This document shows, in pieces, positions 7,979-16,501 of a stretch of DNA of 64,000 nucleotides (the stretch's first letter is position 1; every line of letters begins with the position of its first letter). The notes under the pieces were generated by a model. The model had not been told where the DNA came from. It saw only the letters and a list, made by a program, of their open reading frames with translations, and searched no databases. Both the position numbers and the translations under genes were made by a program. Source of the stretch: Dysgonomonas sp. PF1-14 (GTDB taxonomy: Bacteria > Bacteroidota > Bacteroidia > Bacteroidales > Dysgonomonadaceae); assembly GCF_029892965.1 (NCBI RefSeq), contig NZ_JARXWN010000018.1:27953-91952 (forward strand), given 5' to 3'.

Positions 7979-9433
7979 TTATGAGCAATGATTATGATGA
8001 TGTACAAATTTGGGAGCTATTTTTAAAGCATTGTATGCAAATGATCTTTGGCTAGGATTCGATTCGTAAATATGAAGATGAATTCTTTGTTTGGCTAGAT
8101 ATTCTACTCCATCTAACCCCAAACCGATATTCCGACCAGGTAAGACAGTGTGAATATCTCCATCTATTGCGGATAATTTAGGATAAAAATCATTTGTAAA
8201 ACAATCTCCTTTAGGCAAATCTCCATCCAATATATATGTTAATCCTGTTGTTGTGGGTATAAATTGGTTATACCAAGTTTCGCACTCAGGATTGAGATAA
8301 ATTTTCCCATCAGCTAAACGGTATAATTCAATAAGCTTATTCCAGGTACCATTTGCTTGAGTAATAAATGGACTTTCCTTATAATGCCAAATGAATGGTA
8401 TATCCGGAAATTTTCTTATTACATCATAAGCTATAGGAATAGCTCCAAAATTTAACAAACCATAAATAATATCAGGTTTTATTTTTTGAATTTCATTTTC
8501 CCAATTTTCTAAAGAAATGTCTTCAACATGCCCAAAAGGAAGGTGTCCTACGTTATTTATAAAAAATGTAGGCCGCTCCATCCACAAACCAAATAGACGA
8601 TGCCCTTCTTTTTCCAAAGAATATATTCGTTCGGGATGGTAGGACAGTTCTCCAACTAAAAGAATTTTCAAACCATCTTTTTGATAGACAGGTGGTTTTC
8701 GAAAATCCTTATACGATTCAACCTCATCAATAAATTTAGAATCAGAAACTCGGACTCTCAAAGGTTCTTCAACATTGTAATACTGCCTGTAATAGTTGAA
8801 ATGTCCTCCATATTCTTCATTCAATATAACATGATGTTGATATGAATGGATAGTCCAGTTTGAAGTTATTTTATCGATATGATAAAATATACCTTTAGAA
8901 ACTAATTTATGCCAAAACAACAGAAATAAGTCATCAGTGACTAATTCTGAACGTGTAATCCATCTATCTTCTGTTTTTTTATGAGCCGTTTGCACCAGCT
9001 GTAAACAACGCATATCAAAAAGACCTTGTGTTGTTGTGCGTTTTATACTCTGAATTGAGTTTTCCACTTCTGAATCTGCTGCTGCATAAACCAATATTCT
9101 ATCATTGGATTCATCTAATGCTTTCTTTACGATATCTAAATGATCTTTATAATAAAAATCGTCTGAGGGTAGATAAGCAATGTATTCATATTTAGCCATA
9201 TCCAACCCTTGATTCAAAGCAAACCCTAATCCTTTATTTCGTTCATTCTTTATATAGCTAATACGATTGTCTGATAAATAATCTTGTATATAAATTTCTG
9301 TATTATCTGTACATCCGTCATTAATAATAATCAATTCCCATTGCTGATATGTTTGAGAGAATAAACTTTGTATAGCGCGCCGTATATAAGCAGATTGATT
9401 ATACGTTGGCATGATGACTGAAAAACCATTCAT
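7979..9433 (-). CDS. Two-domain glycosyltransferase (GT2 plus CgeB/GT4-like), prematurely stopped
   Basis: Residues 1-230 are a GT-A family 2 domain: SVIMPTYNQSAYIRRAIQS at the start, WELIIINDGCTDNT, and the DxD-like YLPSDDFYY. From about residue 255 a second, GT-B-like domain begins (LKILLVGELSYHPERIYSLE ... DIIYGLLNFGAIPIAYD ... IWHYKESPF). The frame ends at TAA 7979-7981 after HHHNHCS, although same-frame coding continues for 131 codons; the unbroken protein would have about 616 residues. It overlaps glf by 4 bases (ATGA), so the two are coupled. Transfer of galactofuranose made available by Glf is a reasonable inference. Glycosyltransferases are known companions of GG-Bacteroidales peptide systems (TIGR04157), so the target could be the peptide, but a surface glycan cannot be excluded. 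Confidence 0.8.
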   Translation of the reverse strand: MNGFSVIMPTYNQSAYIRRAIQSLFSQTYQQWELIIINDGCTDNTEIYIQDYLSDNRISYIKNERNKGLGFALNQGLDMAKYEYIAYLPSDDFYYKDHLDIVKKALDESNDRILVYAAADSEVENSIQSIKRTTTQGLFDMRCLQLVQTAHKKTEDRWITRSELVTDDLFLLFWHKLVSKGIFYHIDKITSNWTIHSYQHHVILNEEYGGHFNYYRQYYNVEEPLRVRVSDSKFIDEVESYKDFRKPPVYQKDGLKILLVGELSYHPERIYSLEKEGHRLFGLWMERPTFFINNVGHLPFGHVEDISLENWENEIQKIKPDIIYGLLNFGAIPIAYDVIRKFPDIPFIWHYKESPFITQANGTWNKLIELYRLADGKIYLNPECETWYNQFIPTTTGLTYILDGDLPKGDCFTNDFYPKLSAIDGDIHTVLPGRNIGLGLDGVEYLAKQRIHLHIYESNPSQRSFAYNALKIAPKFVHHHNHCS

Positions 9434-10536
9434 AAGCTTAGATGTTTAATGTGATTGTATAATATAATTGCCTCTTGGATAATTTCATCCATATTATAAT
9501 ATTTATAAGCACCCAAACGACCCGCAAAATAGACATCTTTACTTTGTTCTGCCTTTTTTTTATATTGCTCGTACCGTTTATTATTTTCAGTCGTATTGAC
9601 AGGATAAAATGGTTCTCCATCATCTTTCCAAGGGGCAGGAAATTCTTTTGTGATAACTGTATTTGGCTGTTTACCAAATTCAAAGTGCTTAGATTCTATA
9701 ATTCTGGTGTATGGAGTTTCCCTGTCAGTATAATTAACCGCAGCATTACCCTGATAATTCTCTATCTCTAAAGTTTCCATCTCAAAACGTAAAGAGCGGT
9801 ATTCCAACTGTCCAAAACAATAATCGAAATACCGGTCTATTGCTCCTGTATAAATAGTAACCTTAGCTTTATTTGTTAATTCTCTATGCGATAAAAAATC
9901 TGTATTTATTAATACATCAGCTTTTGCAAAGCATTTTTCGAAAATAGGATTATAACCTCCTATTGGTATACCCTGATATATGTCATTGTAATAATTATTG
10001 TTATATGTAAACCGAAAAGGTAATCTTCTGATAATAAATGCAGGAAGGTCTTTGGAGTCTTTACCCCATTGCTTTTCCGTATAGCCTTTTATTAGTTTAT
10101 GATAGATATCTGTACCAACCAAAGATAAGGCCTGTTCTTCTAAATTCTCCGGATAAGATACTTGTAGTTGTTGAGATTCTATTTTAGATAAGGCTTCTTT
10201 AGGGGTTTTAGTCCCCCATAATTGATAAAATGTATTCATGTTAAAAGGGAGATTATATATTTCTCCTTTGTAGTTAGCGATTGGGGTATAAACAAAATGA
10301 TTGAAATTACATAAGGAACGCATATATTCCCAGACAGACTCGTTAGATGTATGAAAAATATGAGGTCCATATACATGGACGTTAATACCTTCTATATTCT
10401 CACAATATAGATTTCCCCCAATATGAGATCGTTTTTCTACAACCAGACAGCGTTTTCCATCCAAAGAAGCTTCTCTTGCAAAAATTGCATTAAAGAGTCC
10501 TGCCCCAACCAGAAGGTAATCATATTTATTTTTCAT
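9430..10536 (-). CDS. glf: UDP-galactopyranose mutase
   Basis: The 368-residue flavoenzyme converts UDP-galactopyranose to UDP-galactofuranose. It shows the N-terminal FAD-binding Rossmann motif (YDYLLVGAGLFNAIFARE), the second dinucleotide part (VVEKRSHIGGN), the HVYGPHIFHT stretch, KGYTEKQWG, and the C-terminal FAGRLGAYKYYNMDE flavin-binding region. The start at MKNKYDYLL (10536) matches the family; an upstream ATG at 10584 would add 16 unconserved residues. It appears to be the first gene of the cluster's minus-strand run and is coupled to the next glycosyltransferase by a 4-base overlap. This suggests a galactofuranosyl product. Confidence 0.93.
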   Translation of the reverse strand: MKNKYDYLLVGAGLFNAIFAREASLDGKRCLVVEKRSHIGGNLYCENIEGINVHVYGPHIFHTSNESVWEYMRSLCNFNHFVYTPIANYKGEIYNLPFNMNTFYQLWGTKTPKEALSKIESQQLQVSYPENLEEQALSLVGTDIYHKLIKGYTEKQWGKDSKDLPAFIIRRLPFRFTYNNNYYNDIYQGIPIGGYNPIFEKCFAKADVLINTDFLSHRELTNKAKVTIYTGAIDRYFDYCFGQLEYRSLRFEMETLEIENYQGNAAVNYTDRETPYTRIIESKHFEFGKQPNTVITKEFPAPWKDDGEPFYPVNTTENNKRYEQYKKKAEQSKDVYFAGRLGAYKYYNMDEIIQEAIILYNHIKHLSL

Positions 10537-10586
10537 GCTTTTATGTAGATTCGTGGTTTGTAAACTTAGGTCTTTATTTAACATTT

Positions 10587-10620
10587 AAGGAGGACATTTG
10601 AACAATAAAGGAGGACATTT
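10587..10620. repeat. Two direct repeats, 21 bases apart, at cluster/element boundary
   Basis: The 13-mer AAGGAGGACATTT occurs at 10587-10599 and again at 10608-10620, each followed by (G/A)AAC. The 21-base period is two helical turns. This could be a regulator site upstream of glf or the multiple terminal repeat of an IS21-type element end; no transposase is nearby. Between here and the relaxase gene (10621-10818) I see only AT-rich sequence, which should contain the left end of the mobilizable element. Confidence 0.4.
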
Positions 10621-10818
10621 AAACACTTTTTGTCATTCAGACACTAGAGGCAAATTGAGTTTCATGGGGAAAAAGTTATATCCGTTATTTGTTAACGCTA
10701 ACAAAATCATCGACTTAACATTTTTATTAATATAAAAAAAGTCATATCTTCTAGTTTATAGCTATATTTGACATATTTAGGCATAGTTATTGTACCTAAA
10801 AAAAGTATATATTTTTTA

Positions 10819-12042
10819 TTATCTTTTTAATCCTCTTTTTCGTTTTTGTTCCTGCCGTTTCATTCGTTTTGAGAATACATCTTCTTCCATATCTGTTCCA
10901 TGCTGCTCAAACAAAGAGAGGAATGAAGAAGATATGTCTATATTCTGCCTGTTTGGATTATCATAGTTTTGTAGGTCGGCATTAAAACTTTGAGGAACAG
11001 GATTCTTGAATCTCTCCTCAAACATATTTGCTGAAAACTCTTTTCCCAAGCGAGAGCCATTCAGCACAGCTTTATTCTGATAATCAATAAAAGTGACCCC
11101 ATAAATCCGGTTCTGATCGTTTCTTCTGAATATAGGCTCTATATTTTTTTCTTTCAGCAGCAGAGAAAATTCATCTATGGATTGAGCTTGTTGCATGGCT
11201 TTAGTGATAATCGGCTTCAAGTATTCTCTGGTCTTATTGTCCGCTATCTGCTGTTTTGATTTCTCAAAATGCTGATTGAGTATCTGCAAATTGATATCCT
11301 TGCCGAATAAGGATGATTTAAACGGTGTGCCGACTTTCTGTTTATTATCATCCAAAGCCGAATATACCAGTCCTTGATACGGGATATTATTTTGAGTGCC
11401 TTTTACTTCTTCAACTGTTACATTCATCTTTTCCAATAAAGTATTGTATTCCCCAATAGTTTGGAAGCTGAAATTCCGAAGTATGACTTTAGCGATATTT
11501 CCTACCTGCCGTTTTACATCTCCCTCTTTGTAATTCAATGGTTTTGTCGGGATAGTATATACCTGTTTTTCTTGCTTGGTAGCCGGATGCAGATTGTAGT
11601 CTTTCTCAATCTGACGACATATCTTCATTGAGCGTACTTTCTCAAAATTGGAATCGATTTTCTTGTCCGTTTCATCTACCCGAATTGATACAACATGAAG
11701 ATGAATGCGGTCTATGTCCGTATGCTTAAATACTACATAGGGTTGGTTTCCATAGCCCATATCCAACATATACCTATCAGCTATATCCTTGTAATCTTCA
11801 TCGGATAGTTTGTCTTTCGGACTGGGATTAATTGATACATGGAATATCGGGTTTTCGGTTCTTCTATTAGCTGTCAAATAAGGCTCGAATGATTTTAATG
11901 TAGTCTGCATAGCAAATAAACCATCCGTCCTCTCATATACATTGTTGGATGATAGAAGCTCTGCTTCGTCTTTATCTATCTTATTTTTATTGTACAAAAG
12001 CGTACCGAAAAGGGAGGTATTGGAACTTATTTTTGCAACCAT
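10819..12042 (-). CDS. mobB: Relaxase, MobB/Bacteroides mobilization type
   Basis: This 407-residue protein is a MOBP-like relaxase that nicks oriT and leads DNA transfer. The N-terminus MVAKISSNTSLFGTLLYN is characteristic, and the three-His motif is seen in FKHTDIDRIHLHVVSIRVD (about residues 105-123). A downstream module ends with SRLGKEFSANMFEERF, shared with the second relaxase in this window (56795-58062). The start overlaps the upstream accessory gene by 16 bases, a usual mobA-mobB arrangement. It belongs to the small mobilizable element between about 10.6 and 16.3 kb. Without its own mating-pore genes, it must use a helper conjugation system. Confidence 0.9.
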   Translation of the reverse strand: MVAKISSNTSLFGTLLYNKNKIDKDEAELLSSNNVYERTDGLFAMQTTLKSFEPYLTANRRTENPIFHVSINPSPKDKLSDEDYKDIADRYMLDMGYGNQPYVVFKHTDIDRIHLHVVSIRVDETDKKIDSNFEKVRSMKICRQIEKDYNLHPATKQEKQVYTIPTKPLNYKEGDVKRQVGNIAKVILRNFSFQTIGEYNTLLEKMNVTVEEVKGTQNNIPYQGLVYSALDDNKQKVGTPFKSSLFGKDINLQILNQHFEKSKQQIADNKTREYLKPIITKAMQQAQSIDEFSLLLKEKNIEPIFRRNDQNRIYGVTFIDYQNKAVLNGSRLGKEFSANMFEERFKNPVPQSFNADLQNYDNPNRQNIDISSSFLSLFEQHGTDMEEDVFSKRMKRQEQKRKRGLKR

Positions 12043-12458
12043 TCTTTTTCTAATTGTTGAAGCTGGATTTCTATTTCCTTATAAGTAGTAACCAATCCGA
12101 TAGTCGCTTTCTCCAATTTGTAGAGATAAGCCAATGCCTTTTTCTCGCCTAATTGCTCTTTCAGTAAGCGTAGAAGCTGGTTATAATTATTCCCAATCTT
12201 TCTCATTTGACCTCTGAACTGGGATAGTTTTATGATATAATCCATCCTTGCTTTATCAATTATCTTGACTTTCAGGGAACTGTTCAGCACCTTATCCCGG
12301 ATAAAATGAGCCGGATATTTATATCCCGACAGATGGAACATCGTTTCAAAACGGATGTTGTCAGCTTCATTGAGCCGCACATAATGCCTATGGATAGCCG
12401 GATCGGCTTTAGGCTTACGTCCGGAATTGGATTTTCTTGAATTACTATTTGTATGCAT
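12027..12458 (-). CDS. mobA: Mobilization accessory (relaxosome) protein, MobA/MobC type
   Basis: The 143-residue protein starts with a basic tail (NSRKSNSGRKPKADPAIHRH), followed by a ribbon-helix-helix-like region (VRLNEADNIRFETMF) and the family motif KIGNNYNQLLRLLKEQLGEK before a C-terminal coiled-coil-like helix. Such proteins bind oriT and help the relaxase nick. A paralogue with the same layout (YNQIVKELHSNFGEKKALALLYKLEKATVE reduced to its core: NFGEKKALALLYKLEKATVE) sits at 58066-58497 next to the second relaxase. The strongly structured non-coding DNA just upstream is the probable site of action. Confidence 0.85.
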   Translation of the reverse strand: MHTNSNSRKSNSGRKPKADPAIHRHYVRLNEADNIRFETMFHLSGYKYPAHFIRDKVLNSSLKVKIIDKARMDYIIKLSQFRGQMRKIGNNYNQLLRLLKEQLGEKKALAYLYKLEKATIGLVTTYKEIEIQLQQLEKEWLQK

Positions 12459-12608
12459 CTGTTTAGTCTTTAGTTCTTCTTCATTTATAATTGACTTCGT
12501 CGATTACTTTGCAGTTCCCCCTTTGGGGATTAAGGGGCTGGTCTTTTATCTTTTTTCTCCTGAACTCCGACTTTGGAGGCGTTCCTCCCCCGACTTTCAA
12601 AGGAGTGG

Positions 12609-12704
12609 GGCGAGTTATTTTGAAGCATCTGAAATTATTTTCAGGGGCTCAAAATACAACTCGCCTTAGACCTATGTCTAAGAAAATCCGCTTGTAGGCG
12701 GATT
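12609..12704. other. Three consecutive hairpins upstream of mobA, oriT candidate
   Basis: A nested hairpin (GGCGAGTT/AACTCGCC at 12609-12616 and 12658-12665, with inner TTTTGA/TCAAAA and CTGAAA/TTTCAG) is followed by CTTAGAC-CTAT-GTCTAAG (12665-12682) and AATCCGC-TTGTAG-GCGGATT (12685-12704). Mobilizable elements usually carry oriT just upstream of mobA, so this is the best candidate here. No nick site can be assigned by eye. Confidence 0.5.
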
Positions 12705-12763
12705 CATTGGTAATCTCTGAATAAGATTCATGCTTTATCGAGAGTAGGAAGAAAATATCAGAG

Positions 12764-13084
12764 TCAGTCTGATTCATTATCTTCTTCATTGTCGGATCTT
12801 CTTGAACCGATAGAATCAATATCTTTTACGAATTGTTCCCCGGCTTCCTGCCATAGAGCATTCAGCAAATCTTTATTTGTCTGGAAGTGCTCATTTAATA
12901 TAGCATCTGCCAGTGACGATGTAGTGGTGTAATTATCGAACTTAAATAAAAAGGCAGTGTCTTTCAGCTTTTGATAAGCTTCTTCACTGACATATATTAC
13001 CCTGCGGTTGCGTATGCGCTTCTCCAGACAGAACAATTCCGTATATTGTTCTTTGGTTAATGTGTTAGATTTTCTTTGTCTCAT
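12764..13084 (-). CDS. DUF3408-type mobilization protein
   Basis: This 106-residue protein has a basic N-terminus (MRQRKSNTLTKEQYTELF), a central region RRVIYVSEEAYQKLKDTAF, the motif SLADAILNEHFQ, and an acidic tail (RRSDNEEDNESD). The layout matches DUF3408 proteins (C-terminal ribbon-helix-helix-like fold) that occur beside mobA or traA in Bacteroides mobile elements. A second family member is encoded at 60007-60429, with ISVGGYIDTVLNEHLQ in the same place. It probably binds DNA in the relaxosome or in control of transfer. It reads away from the mobA upstream region in the same direction as mobA. Confidence 0.7.
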   Translation of the reverse strand: MRQRKSNTLTKEQYTELFCLEKRIRNRRVIYVSEEAYQKLKDTAFLFKFDNYTTTSSLADAILNEHFQTNKDLLNALWQEAGEQFVKDIDSIGSRRSDNEEDNESD

Positions 13085-13970
13085 AACCGGATAAATTAAT
13101 GGATTAATAATTTGTTTGAATACAGATTCCCGTGTCGATTACTGCTACAAATAAAATCATAAATATCAATGAATTAAAACAAAGCAGCCCGATTGGAGCA
13201 TTATACTTTCAATCGCTGTATATTGCTTTATAAGCCGGGGAGAGAAGACATATATCCTGCTCTATTCTGCTTTCCGGATGAAATAATAACTTATGGCTGT
13301 AATGATTCAATAATAGATAGTATCATTGATAGATAGGCAAAAAGACTTATTGATATAGAATTATCTATAAATACATATACAAAAACTGATGTCCTTATTT
13401 GAATAAGAACCGAAATCCTTCCTTATATAAGGATTAGTATATGAATTGAAAGAAATATTGAATGAAGGACTGTTCTATGTATTGATTCTGGTATTGATGT
13501 CAATCTTGATGCAAATACAAGTGTCAATACTAAAATACTAAAATCCTACTATATACCAATATTGAAACACTTACTGAAAAAAATCTGGCTTTCTTCTTAT
13601 CCTATTGATTATATCGAAGCCCGGCCAACCACTGCCAACGACTACCACCCCGCTGTGGATTTACCTACTCTTTCAAAAGAACTCCCGAAATTTATATTGA
13701 TTTTGCTATTCCATCTGGAATTTGTAAAAAAAACGACACTGTCGGACAAGGGCTGCCAGTGAATTGAAATGTGATGTTAGTATCAATAATTCGGGTTTAC
13801 TTTACCGGAAATTTTGGATTAACATTCTTTATGGCATCTATCCGGTGTCAATCAGCGCCAAATGATGCCAACAGGCAGAGGACTATTGATATAGCCAAAT
13901 ATTGTGCCTTTATTTGCCAGAACGAACGATTATTGAGAAGTATAATATAAACCTAAAACAAGATTAGCCT
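13085..13970. other. Non-coding region with short repeats
   Basis: No convincing gene. An open frame of 66 codons at 13562-13762 has no recognisable features or clear ribosome site. The AT-rich middle (about 13300-13560) has many near-repeats of TATTGAT/ATCAATA and a short hairpin (AATCCTT/AAGGATT, 13414-13435). It could hold control sites for the element's transfer and excision genes, but no function can be assigned. Confidence 0.4.
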
Positions 13971-14261
13971 ATGGGATTAAAAATTATTGACGAAAAAGTT
14001 TTTGAGAGAATGAAGCAACTGATAAGGATGCTTCATGAAAGAAGTAAAAATATGGTGCCGAAATCGGCTAAAGGAGAATGGGTGGATAATCAGGATGTAC
14101 TCCTGCTGTTGGGGATTTCACTTCGTACCCTCCAGTCGTACCGGGATAGGGGCGTATTACCTTATTCGCAGATCGGGCATAAGTGTTATTACAAGCTATC
14201 GGATGTGCAGTTGTTATTGGAAAAATCAAGAATTGATAAATCGCTAAAGAATAAAAGATAA
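13971..14261 (+). CDS. Helix-turn-helix (MerR/excisionase-like) DNA-binding protein
   Basis: The 96-residue protein has a C-terminal winged helix-turn-helix of the excisionase type: WVDNQDVLLLLGISLRTLQ, then SYRDRGVLPYSQIGHKCYY. These small proteins in Bacteroidota mobilizable elements act as excision factors or regulators of mobilization. It is followed immediately by a second, similar gene: the ATG of the next gene overlaps the stop by one base (TAATGG). The pair reads toward the integrase gene, which lies on the other strand. Its role as recombination directionality factor is inferred from context. Confidence 0.75.
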   Translation: MGLKIIDEKVFERMKQLIRMLHERSKNMVPKSAKGEWVDNQDVLLLLGISLRTLQSYRDRGVLPYSQIGHKCYYKLSDVQLLLEKSRIDKSLKNKR

Positions 14262-14560
14262 TGGAAGATGAAGATGTATTGGGGAAGAACTCTCCTGAAA
14301 TCAAGGAGCTGCTGGCTCTGGTACAGGAGACGGAGGATAATATCGAGCTAAGCCTCAAAGCAAACAAACCCGGACTATATGGCGAACATTACCTGAATAA
14401 CAAGCAGGTATGCGATCTGCTACATATATCCATGCGCAGCTTGCAGGATTACCGGGACAAGGGAAGGATAGCATTCTACAAATTGGAGGGCAAGATACTC
14501 TATGCCGAATCGGATATCTATAAGATGCTGGAAGATAATTATTATAAGGCTTGGCAGTAA
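14261..14560 (+). CDS. Second helix-turn-helix excisionase-like protein
   Basis: This 99-residue protein is a diverged neighbour of the preceding gene. It has the same C-terminal fold: YLNNKQVCDLLHISMRSLQ followed by DYRDKGRIAFYKLEGKILY. The N-terminal half is acidic and helical (EIKELLALVQETEDNIEL). The two genes overlap by one base and are certainly co-transcribed. Tandem HTH genes of this type are typical of NBU- and CTn-type excision modules in Bacteroides. Confidence 0.75.
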   Translation: MEDEDVLGKNSPEIKELLALVQETEDNIELSLKANKPGLYGEHYLNNKQVCDLLHISMRSLQDYRDKGRIAFYKLEGKILYAESDIYKMLEDNYYKAWQ

Positions 14561-14808
14561 TATAAATCAAGCAAAGTTTAACTAAAAAAGCCAAGCCGGA
14601 TAGTAGCACTATTACCTCCCTAACTAACAACAATTATTTTTTCTTTTTCCGACTGGTAACCATTTTTTACAGGAAGCAGAATAAATGAGACAAATCTTTT
14701 CCTAAAGGGAAAACCTGTCAGGGCTTGGATTTGGCGTTTTATTCGCTTCCTGTTCTTTTGTGGGCGGAGGAATAAAAAGAAAATCTTTAAAAATGAGAAG
14801 TTTACCTA

Positions 14809-14832
14809 GAAGTGTACATTATTGTACGCTTC
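14809..14832. other. Hairpin in the gap between HTH genes and integrase
   Basis: GAAGTGTACA-TTAT-TGTACGCTTC pairs 9 of 10 positions around a 4-base loop. It lies in the 400-base gap 14561-14968 where the HTH genes and the integrase gene converge. No T-run follows. It may end transcription weakly from both sides or be a protein-binding palindrome. The rest of the gap holds nothing I can support as a gene. Confidence 0.35.
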
Positions 14833-14968
14833 ACTTCTTGCCGGAGAGTTTTTTTGTTATGCAGGGAAACGGAATAACGAAAAGTCTCGCACGGCTTATA
14901 AAAATAAAAAGCGGATTGATTAGTTTTAATTCGCTTTCGGTTTTATCTGTTTTTTCCAAAGTGAAAAA

Positions 14969-16189
14969 TTATCTGTTATTGAAATGAGCCTCTACATTTG
15001 CCATATCCCGCAAGATTGAATTATCCAACACTTTCGCATAATGCTGCGTCATCAATGTATTGGAGTGACCGAGTATTTTAGCGACATTTTCCATCGATAC
15101 ATTATTGGCTAAAAATACAACTGTTGCCGCCGTATGACGGGCTACGTGTGTGGTTAGTTTCTTAGTAATACCGCATATATCGGCCAGTTCTTTCAGGTAT
15201 CCGTTCATACGTTGGTTACTGGATACGGGGAATACACGGTTGCGTTCAATACATTCAGGATGAGAAGAGTATTTATCAATAAGTTTTTCAGCTATACTGA
15301 GTACTGGAATGTTGCACATATTATTAGTCTTCTGCCTGTTTTTGCGAATCCATAAAGCTCCGCTATTATCTCTGACAAGGTGTTCGGGGGAAAGGGCATG
15401 TATATCCGTGAAAGCAAGTGCTGTAAAACAGCAAAATACGAATATATCCCGTACTGTTTCAAGTCTCGGAATAGAAAACTCCTTATTCATCAGTGTTTCT
15501 AATTCTTCCTGTGTCAGAAAATCTATATGGGTTTCTTCAAGCCGGAATTTATACCCTAGGAAAGGGTCTTGCTTCAGAACTCCATTTACCAAAGCTATAC
15601 CGATTATCTTCTTAATATTTTTCAAACGGTTTACGACTGAGTTGTGCGCATTATTACGATGTACTTTCAGATAAGTTTCAAATTTTCGAATGAAGTTAAG
15701 GTCTATTTCACGAAGGGGTATGTCTGATAGTCTGTATTCCTTTTTCAGGAAATCTTTCAGATATTCTGCGGTGGATTCATAACGCATAACGGTCTTTTCT
15801 GTAAAATCCTTACCTATTAAAGCACGGACTTCTTTATTATGTTCGTCAAATGCTTCTAATAAAGTTTTGTTCTCTAGTCCTAAACCTTGATACCTGTTAC
15901 GAATAGTTTCTACGGTTATAGCTTTGCCATCAATTTCCAGTTCACGATGGATTTTCAGGACTTTTGCCCTGACAGATTCAATGTAAAGGTTTAACTCGTC
16001 AGCTATGCGGCTTTTACCTTTAGCACATTCTTTAGTTTGGTTCCATTGGTCGATAGGGATACTGCGACGTATAAGGATATCACAGCTTTTCTTATCCACA
16101 GTGATACGCATACAAATAGGTGCTTGTCCGTTCTTTAATAATTTGCCCTTTCTGAGAAAGAACAAAATACTGAATGATTTTCTTCTCAT
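14969..16189 (-). CDS. int: Tyrosine recombinase (element integrase)
   Basis: The 406-residue integrase starts MRRKSFSILFFLRKGKLLKN (arm-binding domain), has a SAM-like core-binding domain around residues 105-205, and a catalytic domain from about 220. HVARHTAATVVF supplies His-x-x-Arg, ILGHSNTLMTQHYAKV the second His and the nucleophile Tyr. In box I, where most relatives have Arg, it reads CCFTALAFTDIHAL, without the Arg; this loss is known for the IntDOT type. It is the outermost gene of the small mobilizable element, next to tRNA-Gln, so the right attachment site should lie between 16190 and 16430. Confidence 0.9.
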   Translation of the reverse strand: MRRKSFSILFFLRKGKLLKNGQAPICMRITVDKKSCDILIRRSIPIDQWNQTKECAKGKSRIADELNLYIESVRAKVLKIHRELEIDGKAITVETIRNRYQGLGLENKTLLEAFDEHNKEVRALIGKDFTEKTVMRYESTAEYLKDFLKKEYRLSDIPLREIDLNFIRKFETYLKVHRNNAHNSVVNRLKNIKKIIGIALVNGVLKQDPFLGYKFRLEETHIDFLTQEELETLMNKEFSIPRLETVRDIFVFCCFTALAFTDIHALSPEHLVRDNSGALWIRKNRQKTNNMCNIPVLSIAEKLIDKYSSHPECIERNRVFPVSSNQRMNGYLKELADICGITKKLTTHVARHTAATVVFLANNVSMENVAKILGHSNTLMTQHYAKVLDNSILRDMANVEAHFNNR

Positions 16190-16373
16190 TTTAAATACAA
16201 TTTTAATGATACAAAGTTATTAACTCATCATCAAGCTATATCTACGCAAAATACAGTGTATCAATGAATAAAATCATAATAATGGGACATTTTATGTGGA
16301 ATCCGAAGTCCCACTCATAAGCCACTAAAGTGTTGCTTTAAACCACTGTTTTCAGCATAACGGACTAAAATAA

Positions 16374-16406
16374 AAATCCCTAATAATTATTCATTATCAG
16401 GGATTT
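16374..16406 (-). terminator. Rho-independent terminator downstream of tRNA-Gln
   Basis: On the minus strand AAATCCCTGATAAT and ATTATTAGGGATTT form a long stem followed by a T-rich stretch (TTTTTATTTT). It lies 24 bases after the 3' end of tRNA-Gln and is positioned to end its transcript. Confidence 0.75.
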
Positions 16407-16430
16407 ACTTCTTTCTTCGTATCTACTCCG

Positions 16431-16501
16431 TTGTCTCACTAAGATTCGAACTTAGACAGGCAGAACCAAAATCTGCAGTGCTACCATTACACCATGAGAC
16501 A
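16431..16501 (-). tRNA. tRNA-Gln (UUG)
   Basis: On the minus strand the 71 bases fold into a full cloverleaf: acceptor TGTCTCA pairs with TGAGACA, discriminator A, anticodon arm GCAGA-TTTTGGT-TCTGC with anticodon TTG, and T arm CTAAG-TTCGAAT-CTTAG. CCA is not encoded. It is the likely anchor for the neighbouring mobilizable element, although no duplicate of its 3' end was found in the window. Confidence 0.93.

Noticed and set aside
12427..12697. Plus-strand open frames over the mobA start and hairpin region
   Set aside because: Explained by the mobA antisense strand and structured non-coding DNA.
13562..13762. Open frame of 66 codons in the non-coding part of the mobilizable element
   Set aside because: No ribosome site, no family resemblance, composition like the surrounding non-coding DNA.
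14760..14987. Open frame of 75 codons overlapping the integrase end
   Set aside because: Overlaps a hairpin and the end of a real gene; sequence shows no protein-like pattern.
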